From: Enhygromyxa salina
GTDB lineage: Bacteria > Myxococcota_A > Polyangia > Nannocystales > Nannocystaceae
Direction of reading: 5' to 3'
Assembly (NCBI RefSeq): GCF_000737335.2
Contig: NZ_JMCC02000014.1
Coordinates: 62,001 to 126,000 of the forward strand
DNA: 64,000 nt
Both the position numbers and the translations under genes were made by a program. Positions within the stretch are counted from its first letter, which is position 1. Each line of letters starts with the position of its first letter. Positions 43,998 to 53,683 of this stretch are shown in pieces. The notes under the pieces were generated by a model. It ran no database searches, was not told where the DNA came from, and saw only the letters and a program-made list of their open reading frames with translations.

Positions 43998-44930
43998 ATG
44001 CCCGAGCCCGCGGACGACAAGCCCGGTCTGTGGACGACGCTGGTCCGCTACGCCAGCCTAGTTCGCCTCAGCCACACGATCTTCGGCCTGCCCTTCACGC
44101 TCGCGGCAGGCGTGCTGGCTCACCGCGCCAGCTTGCACGCGGGCCTTGGCGACGGCGTGGGGATGACGTGGCTCAAGCTCGCGTGGATCGTGCTCGCGTT
44201 CACGGGCGCCCGCACGACCGCGATGGGCTTCAACCGGATCGTCGACCGCAAGATCGACGCCGCGAACCCACGCACGGCCTCGCGCGAGCTCCCGGCTGGC
44301 CAGATCAGCCTGGGTGCGGCCTGGGCCCTGACGATCGTGGCGGCCGCGGTGTTTGTTGGGGCCGCCGCGGCGTTGGGCACGGTCGCGCTCGCGTTCACGC
44401 CCGTGTGTCTGCTGATCATCTGCGGCTACAGCCTGTTCAAGCGGTTCTCGTGGGCGGCCCACCTGATCTTGGGCGCCGCCTTGGCGCTTGGCCCGGCGGG
44501 CGCGTGGGTGGCCGTCACCGGCGGGCTCGAGGGCTTCTTGATCCCGGGCGTGATGATGGTCGCCGTCGGCACCTGGGTGGCGGGCTTCGACGTGATCTAC
44601 AGCCTGCAGGACCACGAATACGACACGCAGGTCGGGCTGCACTCGATCCCCGTCGCGTTCGGGGTCCGCGGCGCCCTGTGGGTCTCGGGGGTGCTGCACC
44701 TGCTGACCGCGAGCGCGCTCGTGGCCCTACAGTTGCTCGCGGGGCTCGGCGTCGCGCACCTCGTCGGGCTGATCGCCGTTATCGCGATCTTGGCTTACGA
44801 ACACTGGATCGTCCGCCCCCATGATCTGAGCCGCATCAACAAGGCCTTCTTCGACCTCAACGGCTGGATCAGCATCGCCTACTTCGTGGCGATGATCGTC
44901 GACGTGCTGGTGGTCCCCTTGCTTGGGTGA
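43998..44930 (+). CDS. UbiA-family prenyltransferase (MqnP/4-hydroxybenzoate type)
   Basis: 310 residues from ATG 43998, with ~8-9 membrane helices. The first Asp-rich motif is NRIVDRKIDAANPRT and the second DVIYSLQDHEYD, the two metal-diphosphate sites. FNRIVDxxID-ANPRTxxRELPxG is the form shared by futalosine-pathway MqnP and some UbiA. It attaches a prenyl tail to a quinone ring precursor. The frame is open upstream of this ATG but without family character. Confidence 0.9.
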   Translation: MPEPADDKPGLWTTLVRYASLVRLSHTIFGLPFTLAAGVLAHRASLHAGLGDGVGMTWLKLAWIVLAFTGARTTAMGFNRIVDRKIDAANPRTASRELPAGQISLGAAWALTIVAAAVFVGAAAALGTVALAFTPVCLLIICGYSLFKRFSWAAHLILGAALALGPAGAWVAVTGGLEGFLIPGVMMVAVGTWVAGFDVIYSLQDHEYDTQVGLHSIPVAFGVRGALWVSGVLHLLTASALVALQLLAGLGVAHLVGLIAVIAILAYEHWIVRPHDLSRINKAFFDLNGWISIAYFVAMIVDVLVVPLLG

Positions 44931-45058
44931 CCTCGTCCATGGCCGCACGACTGCGCTCGCTTCACGCTTTGTGCAGCCGCGCCGACCCCGACTGGGTCAA
45001 GGTCGTTGACCGCTCGCGCGGGTTTGACAGGGGCCGCGGGTGCCCGGATGCTGTGTCG

Positions 45059-46006
45059 GTGACGCGCGGATCGAGCCGGATCGCAGCTGGGTTTGGAGCC
45101 ACCCTGGCCGCGCTCACGATCGCCTTGCTCGGGCCGCAGACCGCGAGCGCCTCGGAGCCCCGCGCCGCAGCGATCAGCGCCGCTCCCGAGGGCCCCGTCG
45201 CGCTGCTCGACAACGCCACTGAGCTGCTGAAGGCGGACACCGAAGCGTCGCTTGGATCGCCCGGTCCCCTCGCGCTCAGCGTGCCTCCGCTCGCGCTCAG
45301 CGTGCCTCCGTTCGTTGCGATCGCCCCCGGCCCCGCCAGCTTCATCGCCCCGCCGATCGTGGCCAAGCGCGCCAAGGATCGAGCGTTCGACACCAGCCAC
45401 GGCGAGGTCGACCCCCGCGTGCGCAACCTGCCGCGAACCCACCGGTTTCGGTTCACCCTCCACGCGCAGCACATTCGTCTGACCCAGGCGCCCCACCCCG
45501 AGACCGACGAAGTCATCCGCTACCACTTCGCGCCGATGATGTTCGACCTGGGCTACCAGGCCCAGTTTCTCAAGTACGTGATGGTCCGGCTCGCGGTCGC
45601 CGTGGGTGGCAACGTCGCCAACTCGCGCAACGCCCAGCCGCTCGCCGTGTTTCCGCAGGGCTACCTGGGATTTCAGAGCCGGATCATTGGCGTCGCGTTT
45701 GGCTATGGCTTCGACTGGACGATCCCGCCGGTGTTCCACGCCACGGCGCAGAACGACCCGGCCGAGCAACCAACGATCACCCGCAACCATGTGGTCATGG
45801 GTGAGCTCAGCGCGACAAGCCGGATCGACCGGGTCGCGCTGACCTTCAGCTTCGCGTTTGGGGGGGTCCAGTCGGACCTCACCCACTACGCGTTCTACGA
45901 ACGCAAGTGGCGGCCGTACATCGGGTTGCAGGCCGGGATGTTCTTCGACGGCACGAGCCGCCGCGAGAAGAAGGCCCGCAAGCGCGCCGAAGCCCAGGGC
46001 CGCTGA
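45059..46006 (+). CDS. Exported outer-membrane-like protein
   Basis: 315 residues from GTG 45059, chosen because a clean signal peptide follows (GATLAALTIALLGPQTASA, AxA site). The upstream frame is open to 44927. Residues ~75-90 contain a 7-residue duplication, LALSVPP twice, from a 21-bp direct repeat near 45276-45317. The C-terminal ~200 residues alternate beta-like strands (RFRFTLHAQHIRL, MVRLAVAVGGNV, IIGVAFGYGFDW, ALTFSFAFGG), suggesting a barrel. It ends Lys/Arg-rich (RREKKARKRAEAQ). No function assigned. Confidence 0.72.
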   Translation: MTRGSSRIAAGFGATLAALTIALLGPQTASASEPRAAAISAAPEGPVALLDNATELLKADTEASLGSPGPLALSVPPLALSVPPFVAIAPGPASFIAPPIVAKRAKDRAFDTSHGEVDPRVRNLPRTHRFRFTLHAQHIRLTQAPHPETDEVIRYHFAPMMFDLGYQAQFLKYVMVRLAVAVGGNVANSRNAQPLAVFPQGYLGFQSRIIGVAFGYGFDWTIPPVFHATAQNDPAEQPTITRNHVVMGELSATSRIDRVALTFSFAFGGVQSDLTHYAFYERKWRPYIGLQAGMFFDGTSRREKKARKRAEAQGR

Positions 46007-46202
46007 GCGCGGCCACGCTGGTGCTGGCGTCGCCGTTTCCTCCAGGGCCCGACCAGACGATCGGTGTCTCGATCCGCGCGTGACCGTGATCCAGTCTTGC
46101 CACCAGCGCCGCGCGCCCCGTCACACGCCACGCGCGAGCCCGCTCACGCGTTGACCGGGCGCCGACCTTTTCCCAGCACCGCGCGCGGTCTATGGTCCGG
46201 CC

Positions 46203-47615
46203 ATGGCAAGCCTCATGCCGGGCGCGGTCCCGTCGATCATCGAGGCGATCGGAAACACCCCGATCGTCCGCCTCAACGCGGTCACCGCGGACATCGAGTC
46301 CGAGATCTACGTCAAGGTCGAGTACATGAACCCGGCTGGGTCCATGAAAGACCGGGTCGGCCTGAACATCATCCGCGACGCCGAAGAGCGCGGGATGTTG
46401 GGCCCGGGCGGCACGATCATCGAGGCGACCTCGGGCAACACCGGCGCCGGCCTGGCGATGGTCGCGGCGATCCGTGGCTACAAGTGCATCTTCGTGATGC
46501 CCGACAAGATGTCGCAAGAGAAGGTCTCGGCGCTGCGGGCCTACGGGGCCAAGGTCGTGATCTGCCCGACCGCGGTCGAGCCCAGCGACCCGCGCTCGTA
46601 CTACTCGGTCGCCCGGCGCCTGGTCGAGGAGACCCCCGGGGCCTTCTACGCCAACCAGTATCACAACCCCGCCAACCCCGAGGCCCACTACGTCAGCACC
46701 GGGCCCGAGATCTGGGAGCAGACCCAGGGCCAGTTCGACGTGTTCTGCTCGGGCATGGGCACCGGCGGCACGCTGTCGGGCTGCGGCCGCTACTTCAAGG
46801 AGAAGAACCCCGACGTGCAGATCGTCGGCGTCGATCCGGTCGGCTCGCTCTACTACGAGTACGTGAAGACCGGGCGCATGACCAAGGCCTTCTCGTACTA
46901 CGTAGAGGGCATCGGCGAGGACTTCCTGCCCTCGACCATGAACCTCGACATCCTCGACGACATCGTGCAGGTCGACGATCTCGAGTGCTTCATGATGACC
47001 CGCGAGCTGGTCCGCCGCGAGGGCATCTTCTGCGGCGGCTCGTGCGGCGCCGCGGTCATGGGCGCGATCAAGTACGCGCGCAGCCTCCAGACCCCCAAGC
47101 GGATCTTGGTGCTGTTGCCCGACAACGCCCAGAAGTACCTGTCGAAGATCTTCAACGACGACTGGATGCGCAGCAACGGGTTCCTCAACGAGCACGAGAA
47201 CGAGGGCACCGTCGCCCACATCCTCAAGCGCCGGCCGCAGAAGCTCATCACGATCAGCTCGTCGGCGACCGTGCGCGAGGCCGTGATCGCCCTCAAGGAG
47301 CACGGCATCTCGCAGCTGCCCGTGCTCGACGAGAAGGGCCGCCACTTTGGGATCGTCGCCGAGATCGACCTGCTGAATTTCTTGGTCGAGCACGAAGGCC
47401 ACGCCCTCGACACCCCGGTCGCCGATCTGGTCGAGAGCGACTACGCGACCGTCACCCCGCACACCCGCATCACCTTGCTCAAGCGGATCTTCAATGACGC
47501 CAAGGTCGTGCTGGTGACCGAGAACGACAACCTGCGAGGGCTGCTCACCAAGATCGATCTGATCGACTACCTCGCGCGCGACGCCGCCGCGATGCGAAAG
47601 GGCAAGGACACCTAA
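46203..47615 (+). CDS. Cystathionine beta-synthase
   Basis: 470 residues. PLP domain: PAGSMKDRVG (Schiff-base Lys), EATSGNTGAGLA, GMGTGGTLSGCGR and FCGGSCGAAV. Residues ~345-470 are two CBS (Bateman) domains (ITISSSATVREAVIALKEHG, VTPHTRITLLKRIF), where nucleotides or SAM may bind. No N-terminal heme segment is present, as in yeast and many bacteria. It condenses homocysteine with Ser. It overlaps the next gene by one base (TAATG), giving a reverse-transsulfuration pair. Confidence 0.95.
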   Translation: MASLMPGAVPSIIEAIGNTPIVRLNAVTADIESEIYVKVEYMNPAGSMKDRVGLNIIRDAEERGMLGPGGTIIEATSGNTGAGLAMVAAIRGYKCIFVMPDKMSQEKVSALRAYGAKVVICPTAVEPSDPRSYYSVARRLVEETPGAFYANQYHNPANPEAHYVSTGPEIWEQTQGQFDVFCSGMGTGGTLSGCGRYFKEKNPDVQIVGVDPVGSLYYEYVKTGRMTKAFSYYVEGIGEDFLPSTMNLDILDDIVQVDDLECFMMTRELVRREGIFCGGSCGAAVMGAIKYARSLQTPKRILVLLPDNAQKYLSKIFNDDWMRSNGFLNEHENEGTVAHILKRRPQKLITISSSATVREAVIALKEHGISQLPVLDEKGRHFGIVAEIDLLNFLVEHEGHALDTPVADLVESDYATVTPHTRITLLKRIFNDAKVVLVTENDNLRGLLTKIDLIDYLARDAAAMRKGKDT

Positions 47616-48799
47616 TGGCCGAGTACAAGCGCGACCAAGATCACTGCGGACCAGAGGCCAAGATCGAGACCCTGGTCATCCACGGCGGCCAGCACAGCGA
47701 GCCGGTCACGGGCGCCGTGATGCCGCCGATCTTCCAGACCTCGACCTACGTGCAGAAGTCTCCGGGCGAGCACACCGGGTTCGAGTACAGCCGCACCCAG
47801 AACCCGACCCGGTTCGCGCTCGAGCGCTCGATCGCCGCGCTCGAGGGTGGCACCCACGGGCTCGCGTTCGCCTCGGGCTGCGCGGCCACGACCGCCGTGA
47901 TCCAGCTGCTCGACGCGGGCGACCACGTGATCGCGGGCGACGACATCTACGGCGGGACCTTTCGCCTGTTCGACAAGGTCATGAGCCGCCGGGGCCACCG
48001 CTTCAGCTACGTGGACCCGCGGGATCTCAGCGCGATCGAGGCCGCGTTCGAGCCCAAGACCAAGATGGTCTGGCTCGAGACCCCGACCAACCCGATGCTC
48101 AAGCTTGGCGACATCGCGGCGATCTCGGCGATGTGCAAGGCCCGGGGCGTGCTGCTGGTGGTCGACAACACCTTCATGACCCCGGTGTTTCAGCGGCCCT
48201 TCGAGCACGGCGCGGACTTGGTCGTGCACTCGACGACCAAGTACATCGGCGGGCACTCGGACGTGGTCGGTGGCGCGGTAGCGATGCGCAGCGCCGACAT
48301 GCACGAGCGGCTGCACTTCATCCAAAACTCGTGCGGCGCGGTCCCGGGGCCGCAGGACTGCTACTTGACCCTGCGCGGGATCAAGACCCTCGCGCTTCGC
48401 ATGGAGCGGCACGCCAGCAACGCGATCGCGGTCGCCAAGTACTTGGAGACGCACCCCAAGATCGAGCGGGTGATCTATCCCGGGCTCGCCAGCCACCCCC
48501 AGCACGAGCTCGCGACGCGGCAGATGTCGGGCTTTGGCGGCATGGTCAGCTTCTACCTAAACGGCGGGCTCGATCAGGCCCGCCGGTTCTTGGAGACCGT
48601 CCGCGTGTTCACCCTGGCCGAGAGCCTTGGCGGGGTCGAGAGCCTGATCGAGCACCCGGCGATCATGACCCACGCGTCTGTGCCCAAGGAGAACCGCGAC
48701 AAGCTCGGGATCGCCGACGGCTTCGTGCGCGTCAGCGTGGGCATCGAGCACCTCGACGATCTGCTCGCAGATCTCGATCGCGCCCTAGCGGCCGCCTGA
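47615..48799 (+). CDS. Cystathionine gamma-lyase / gamma-synthase family enzyme
   Basis: 394 residues. PLP Lys in STTKYIGGHSDVVGG, with GFEYSRTQNPTRFALE, ASGCAATTAVIQLL, WLETPTNPMLK and SLGGVESLIEHPAIMTH, all conserved in this fold. Being coupled to CBS, gamma-lyase (cystathionine to Cys) is favoured over gamma-synthase; reading alone cannot settle this. N-terminal ~15 residues (AEYKRDQDHCGPE) are extra. Confidence 0.93.
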   Translation: MAEYKRDQDHCGPEAKIETLVIHGGQHSEPVTGAVMPPIFQTSTYVQKSPGEHTGFEYSRTQNPTRFALERSIAALEGGTHGLAFASGCAATTAVIQLLDAGDHVIAGDDIYGGTFRLFDKVMSRRGHRFSYVDPRDLSAIEAAFEPKTKMVWLETPTNPMLKLGDIAAISAMCKARGVLLVVDNTFMTPVFQRPFEHGADLVVHSTTKYIGGHSDVVGGAVAMRSADMHERLHFIQNSCGAVPGPQDCYLTLRGIKTLALRMERHASNAIAVAKYLETHPKIERVIYPGLASHPQHELATRQMSGFGGMVSFYLNGGLDQARRFLETVRVFTLAESLGGVESLIEHPAIMTHASVPKENRDKLGIADGFVRVSVGIEHLDDLLADLDRALAAA

Positions 48800-48824
48800 G
48801 GCCAAACCGAGGAGCCCTCCGAAG

Positions 48825-48950
48825 AGCCCCCTTCGAGGGGACCCCTTCCAGGGCTTCCAGGGGGGCCACACATGCCCCCCGCGAGCAAACGGCCCCGAGG
48901 AGCGAAGCGGCTGCAGTCGGCGAAGTGCCACGGTGCATGTGGGGGTAAAA
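48825..48950. repeat. Diverged single copy of the 24-kb repeat element
   Basis: It keeps the order seen in the rpmF-plsX array: a C-run/G-run hairpin block (CCCCCTTCGAGGGG), ATGCCCCCCGCGAGCAAACG, AGCGAAGCGG, CGAAGTGCCACG, then TGTGGGGGTAAAA. Core bases differ but architecture is the same. It fills the gap between convergent genes, where it may act as a terminator. Confidence 0.7.
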
Positions 48951-48958
48951 CGAAGACC

Positions 48959-50227
48959 TCAGTACCGGCGGAGCCACTGGAGCAGTGACGGTTGGTCGGT
49001 CGTGGGCCCGTCGCTCTCGGCGATGCCTGCCACGTAGACCTCACCCGCGCTGCCAATCGCGACCGCGCTCGCGTCGCCGTGCGCGGAGATTCGGTCGCTC
49101 CACACCGCGTTGCCGTCGGCATCGACCCCGATCACGATCGGCTGCGTGCCAAACCAATACGAGTTGCTGGAGTCGAGCAGGTTGGTCATGCCCACGACGA
49201 CGATCTCGCCGCCCCCGGCAGCGATCGCGCGGCCCTGATCGTTCACGGTCGCCCGATCGTAGGTCTGCAGCCATTGCTCGCTGCCCGAGCCCGCGTAGCG
49301 GCCAACGGTCAGATCACCGGCCGCGTTGCCGGCCATGTAGAAGTCGTCGCCCGCGCCAACGATCATGTTCGGGCCGCCCGCGCTCGGGCTCAGGTTCCCG
49401 AGCACAGCGCCGTTGTCGAGCGAGACCAAGAACCCTGGGAAGCTGCCAAACACCGCGGTGCCGGCGTCGTTGACCGCCAGCACCTGCCCGTTGGCTTGGT
49501 TGGTCGACTTGCGCAGCACGACCTCGCCCGCGGGGTCGAGTCGCAGCAGGGTCTGCTCGTAGGATCCGCTCGCGTCTTCGTCAAAGCCGCCGATCACGAG
49601 ATCCTGACCAAAGGTCCGCAGGCCCCAGATGTTGGGGTACGGGCTGTTCCACGGGATCGCTATCGGCCCGATCTCTGTGCCGTTGGCGTCGTAGCGGACC
49701 ACGTCGATGTCGTCGGTGTTCCAGTCATAGGTGGCCAGGACGATCGTGCCGGCCGGCTCGGCGACCACGTAGGTCTGGCTCTGCATCGTGGTGGCTTGCT
49801 CGGCCTCCCAGATCGGCTCACCGTCCGCGTCATAGCGGGCAAACACCGCGTTGGCCGCGACCACGACGCCGCCATCGGGGTGCGCCGCGAGGGCGACCGG
49901 TGCGAAGCCAAACTCCCCGATCGCCTCGCCGACTTGGCGCGTCCACTTTGAGTCTTTTTGCGGTGCGTCGGTGCCCCAGCCGTTCGTGCACGTGAACACC
50001 GACGCGCCCGGCAACGGCACCCGCGCCGGCTTGGCGTTCGCCAGCAGCTCGGAGCCCGGATCGACGCAGACTTGCGCTTCGCCCGTGTCCTCGGTGTCCT
50101 CGGTGTCCTCGGCGCCGTCGCCCGCGTCATCGCCATCGGAGCCCGGGCAGGCGGTGAGCAGGGTGATCGCAGCGAGGAGCGACAGTGGACGGGGGGCGTA
50201 GCGTAGGCAAGTCATGGCGAGTGACAT
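48959..50227 (-). CDS. Lipoprotein with beta-propeller-like repeats
   Basis: 422 residues from ATG 50227 (an ATG at 50215 is as likely). Lipobox ITLLTAC at ~27 followed by an acidic linker with EDTEDTEDTGE. The rest consists of ~50-residue units such as PDGGVVVAANAVFARYDADGEPIWEAE and GDLTVGRYAGSGSEQWLQTYD, typical of SBBP/PQQ-like propellers, ending with SAGEVYVAGIAESDG. Probably surface-exposed, function unknown. It shares style with the next gene, also a lipoprotein. Confidence 0.8.
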   Translation of the reverse strand: MSLAMTCLRYAPRPLSLLAAITLLTACPGSDGDDAGDGAEDTEDTEDTGEAQVCVDPGSELLANAKPARVPLPGASVFTCTNGWGTDAPQKDSKWTRQVGEAIGEFGFAPVALAAHPDGGVVVAANAVFARYDADGEPIWEAEQATTMQSQTYVVAEPAGTIVLATYDWNTDDIDVVRYDANGTEIGPIAIPWNSPYPNIWGLRTFGQDLVIGGFDEDASGSYEQTLLRLDPAGEVVLRKSTNQANGQVLAVNDAGTAVFGSFPGFLVSLDNGAVLGNLSPSAGGPNMIVGAGDDFYMAGNAAGDLTVGRYAGSGSEQWLQTYDRATVNDQGRAIAAGGGEIVVVGMTNLLDSSNSYWFGTQPIVIGVDADGNAVWSDRISAHGDASAVAIGSAGEVYVAGIAESDGPTTDQPSLLQWLRRY

Positions 50228-50384
50228 GGGCGTACCACGAGCGTCATGCACCGATCGATTTGGCCGCCAATCGATGACCCGTGCGGCCCCACGCGGGCAC
50301 CTGCCGCTCATCCCGGGCACCCGTCGCTGCGGGTTGCGTGCAGCGAAGTGGAGCCAAGCCCCACCCAACCCCCAAGCAGTTGGT

Positions 50385-52124
50385 TCACTCGTAGTAGACG
50401 ACGTAGCTGCTCAGCAAGATCCGCCCGCGGCTCCCCGTGACCGGCACGCCGCCAAACATGCCGACATAGTCGAGCGTGTTGGGCTGCCCAAGCGTCACGT
50501 CGTCGGTGATGTCGACGATCCACGGCTGGACCGGCTGGCCTGGGCACCACCCTGCCCGCCCGGGCGTCCAGTTGCCCCACTGGCCTGGGACCACGCCCTC
50601 GTCAGCCGCCTCGCCGCAGCGCTGGTTGGCGACGTCACCCGAGAACTCCCGCGTGTAGCTGCTCGCACCGTTGACCGTGAACTCGTGCTGATGGTTGCAC
50701 CACTCGGCGCAGTTGCTGGTCTCTTGGCCGTGGCCCGAGATCAACGCGACAAACTCCACCTTGGTCGCGTTCGCTGGCGGCGTGAACTCGACGCTGGGCC
50801 AGTCGTTGTAGTTGTCGTTGAACCCCTTGTTGCCGGTGAAGGCCGGAACCAGGGTCTTGCTGGCGCCCCCCGGCCGACCGGTGTTGCGCAGGCGAAAGCG
50901 CATGTCCCAGGTCGAGGGGTTCATGTTCCAGCGCATCCCAAACCGGAAGTGCTGATCCCCGCCGGCGGCCACCAGGCCAAGCATGGGGGTGGTGTCGAAC
51001 ACCCACTTGCGCACGCCCGCCCGGGCGTAGGGCGTGATCCAGCGGAACACCTCGCGGACCTCACCGTCGCAGGCTTGGGTGTCGCACCAATGCACGAACG
51101 CCTCGTAGTCCCAGTGCCCGCAGTCGTCGCCGGGGCTCGGCCCGCACTCGCCGGTCACGACCATCTCCATGGTGTCGAAGCCGTCCATGGCCGCGGCGTC
51201 GGGGAAGCTCGCCGTCCAGATCTGATTGTTGAAATTGTTGGCGAAGGGTCCGTCCTGGCCACCCGGTCCGTCGGGCGGAAACTCGACCTGATCGAGCAGC
51301 GCGACCTCGGTGACGTCGGCCTGGGCCGCGAGCTCGAGCTCCTGGGCGTGGCGGAAGTTGTAGTAGCGCGGGGTGTAGGCCAGCACCGGGGCCGTCTGCG
51401 CGAAGCTGCCCCCGCCCGTGTCGCTCGTCGAGTTTGGGTACTCCCACTGCTGAAAGCGATCGATCGCGGCGACCATCGCGGTCGGGTTGGCGGCGTAGAA
51501 CTGACCCAGGCTGCCCGTGATCGCGCTGGGCGCCTGGGTCACGAAGTGCACGCGCTCCGACCAAAAATCGATCTCGGCCTGATCCAGCGACGCGAGCGAC
51601 TGGCCGATCTTGGTCTGCCAGATCTCGGCGCCTGCCGCTGGATCCGCGTCGCTGTTGAGGAAGAACCAGTGCACGTTGTGCGGGGCGCGACTGAACAGCT
51701 CGGCGTTGAAGCTGTTGCGCAGGGAGTCGCTGGTGCCGTTGGCCAGGTGATTGACAAACACGTAGCTGTCACACCCAGAGAAGCTGTCCGCCATGCTCCA
51801 CGGGCCAAACGTGGTCTCGACGCTGAAGTCGCCCGCGACGTCCCCCCAGCCGGATCCGGTGCCCTCGAGCCGGACGTCGATCGGGAGCCCGAGGTCCTCA
51901 CAGATCTGGCTGGGCCCACCGTCGCCATCTCCATCGCCGTCGCCGTCCCCGTCGCCCGGGTCGCCATCGCCGTCACCGGGGTCACCGTCGCCGTCACCAG
52001 GATCACCGTCGCCATCGCCGGTGGTCTCGGTCGTCTGGCCCGTCTCCGTTGCTGCGCCGCCCCCACACCCCACCAGCGCAATTGGCACGAACAACAACAA
52101 CGGACGCAACCGGACCAAGCTCAT
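50385..52124 (-). CDS. Lipoprotein with peptide-N-glycosidase F-like domain
   Basis: 579 residues from ATG 52124. Lipobox PIALVGC (~20), then a GDGDGDPG repeat linker (nt ~51918-52022). Residues ~80-250 contain WFFLNSDADPAAGAE and FAQTAPVLAYTPRYYNFRHAQE. The C-terminal ~300 residues resemble the two-domain jelly-roll of PNGase F: GHWDYEAFVHW, TPYARAGVRKWVFDTTP, and the striking SGHGQETSNCAEWCNHQHEF and VPGQWGNWTPGRAGWCPGQ. PNGase F releases N-glycans from Asn. I have not placed the catalytic acids, so activity is unproven. Confidence 0.72.
   Translation of the reverse strand: MSLVRLRPLLLFVPIALVGCGGGAATETGQTTETTGDGDGDPGDGDGDPGDGDGDPGDGDGDGDGDGDGGPSQICEDLGLPIDVRLEGTGSGWGDVAGDFSVETTFGPWSMADSFSGCDSYVFVNHLANGTSDSLRNSFNAELFSRAPHNVHWFFLNSDADPAAGAEIWQTKIGQSLASLDQAEIDFWSERVHFVTQAPSAITGSLGQFYAANPTAMVAAIDRFQQWEYPNSTSDTGGGSFAQTAPVLAYTPRYYNFRHAQELELAAQADVTEVALLDQVEFPPDGPGGQDGPFANNFNNQIWTASFPDAAAMDGFDTMEMVVTGECGPSPGDDCGHWDYEAFVHWCDTQACDGEVREVFRWITPYARAGVRKWVFDTTPMLGLVAAGGDQHFRFGMRWNMNPSTWDMRFRLRNTGRPGGASKTLVPAFTGNKGFNDNYNDWPSVEFTPPANATKVEFVALISGHGQETSNCAEWCNHQHEFTVNGASSYTREFSGDVANQRCGEAADEGVVPGQWGNWTPGRAGWCPGQPVQPWIVDITDDVTLGQPNTLDYVGMFGGVPVTGSRGRILLSSYVVYYE
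51918..52022 (-). repeat. Gly-Asp-Pro repeat linker of the PNGase-F-like gene
   Basis: An 18-bp-type unit read as GGTGACGGCGACGG-like blocks repeats about five times on the minus strand, encoding GDGDGDP then (GD)n. Such linkers after the lipobox are typical of Nannocystineae lipoproteins. Confidence 0.75.
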
Positions 52125-52214
52125 GCTCGCGACGATAGCGGAGCGCCAGCAGTTTGACGAGCAGCGTGGCACCGTGAGACTCAGATCGACGGCGTCTTGG
52201 ACGTCGTCGCTCGC

Positions 52215-53207
52215 ATGCGCGCACAGGTCTATTCGCAGTATGGCGGCCCCGAGGTGCTCGAGCTGCGCACGGACCTGCCCGAGCCTCGCCCCGGCCCAAC
52301 CGAAGTGCTGGTCGAAGTTCGCGCGTCGGCGGTCAACCCCGTCGACTGGAAGCTGCGGCGAGGCAACCTGCGCAAGGTCTTGCGCCGGCCGTTTCCGATC
52401 GTCCCAGGCCGGGACTTCTGCGGCGTGGTGCTCGAGTGCGGATCCCAGGCAACCACCGTCGCCCGGGGTGACGAGGTGTTTGGGCTGACGCCGCTGCGTG
52501 GTCCCGGCAGCCACGCCGATCGAATCTGCGTGCCCGAGCAGAACCTGGCCCTCGCGCCGCGACGCCTGCACGGCTTCGAAGCTGCAGCGGTCCCGCTGGT
52601 TGGGTTGACGGCGATCCAGGCCAGCGAGGCGGCGCAGCTGCGGGCCGGCGATCGGGCGCTGGTCCACGGCGGCGCCGGGGCGGTCGGGGCCTTGGTCGTC
52701 CAGTACCTGCGGCACCTCGGCGTGGCGGTCAGCGCGACCGCCAGCGCGCGCAACCTCGACTACCTGCGCTCGCTCGGCGCCGATCCGATCGACTACCGGA
52801 GCGAGCGCTTCGAGGCGCAGGTGGACCAGCTCGACGCTGTGATCGACTGCGTGGGCGGCGAGGTCGAGCGCCGCTCGTTCGCGGTCCTGCGTCGCGGCGG
52901 CCGGCTCGTGACCGTGGCCGGGCCCGACCCCGACGCCGAGCTCAACCTCGTCAACGCGATCAAGCTTGGCGCGCCCACGTCCATGCGGCTGCTGGGTCAG
53001 CTCGCCCGCGGCCGCCGCTACCAGTTCGTCAGCGCGCGCGTGGATCACAAGCGGCTCGTACAGCTCGCGCAGATCGTCGACGCCCGCACAATCGAAGTCC
53101 GCATCGATCACGAGCTCGGCGTCATGGGTCTCGCGCAGCTCGCCCAGGCCCACGCAGCCGGCGAGCGCGGCGAGGCCCGGGGCAAGCTCGTCATCGACCA
53201 CAAATAG
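52215..53207 (+). CDS. Zinc-independent quinone oxidoreductase-like MDR protein
   Basis: 330 residues from ATG 52215; the frame also allows TTG 52197. MRAQVYSQYGGPEVLEL is the QOR-type start. ASAVNPVDWKLRRG, FPIVPGRDFCGVV and NADPH site VHGGAGAVGALVVQYLRHLG are present; zinc ligands of alcohol dehydrogenases are absent. It probably reduces quinones or enones. It diverges from the PNGase-like gene and converges with the AgmX-like gene. Confidence 0.9.
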   Translation: MRAQVYSQYGGPEVLELRTDLPEPRPGPTEVLVEVRASAVNPVDWKLRRGNLRKVLRRPFPIVPGRDFCGVVLECGSQATTVARGDEVFGLTPLRGPGSHADRICVPEQNLALAPRRLHGFEAAAVPLVGLTAIQASEAAQLRAGDRALVHGGAGAVGALVVQYLRHLGVAVSATASARNLDYLRSLGADPIDYRSERFEAQVDQLDAVIDCVGGEVERRSFAVLRRGGRLVTVAGPDPDAELNLVNAIKLGAPTSMRLLGQLARGRRYQFVSARVDHKRLVQLAQIVDARTIEVRIDHELGVMGLAQLAQAHAAGERGEARGKLVIDHK

Positions 53208-53218
53208 CGTCGAGGGAT

Positions 53219-53252
53219 CAAAAAAAGAGGGCGGCCGAAGCCACCCCCTCTG
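53219..53252 (-). terminator. Rho-independent terminator after the OmpA/AgmX pair
   Basis: On the minus strand AGAGGG-type outer pairs (6 bp) and a GGC/GCC inner stem with a 4-base loop are followed directly by seven T (53226-53220). It lies 43 bp after the AgmX-like stop. Confidence 0.7.
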
Positions 53253-53294
53253 TTCGCTTGCGGTGAGCCAGCGACCTGGCCCACACCAACAAAC

Positions 53295-53683
53295 TCAGCT
53301 CGCCGGCGCGGCGGCGGGCTTCGCCTCGAACTTCCAGCTGAAGGTCGCCTGACCTTCACGGGCGTCGGGCGGATCGAGCTGCAGGCCGTCGATCGCCGAG
53401 ATCACGCACGAGGACAGCTCGTCCGGAGCGTTGCTGCTCGCCTCGTCCACGACCGGGTTCATGATCTTCCCGGTCTTCTTCTCGACCGTGAAGTTGACCA
53501 CCACGGTGCCGCCAACGCTCTCGTCGGTGCGCAGCGCGACGTCGTAGCAGTCCTTGAGGTCGGCCCCGCGGGTCTCGACCAGCTCACGCGTGACTTCGCG
53601 GTAGCTGTCGGGGTCGCGGGCGATGAACGTGCAGCCGACGCTGAGCAGCAGCGGCGCGATGACGGCGAACTTGATCATGCCCT

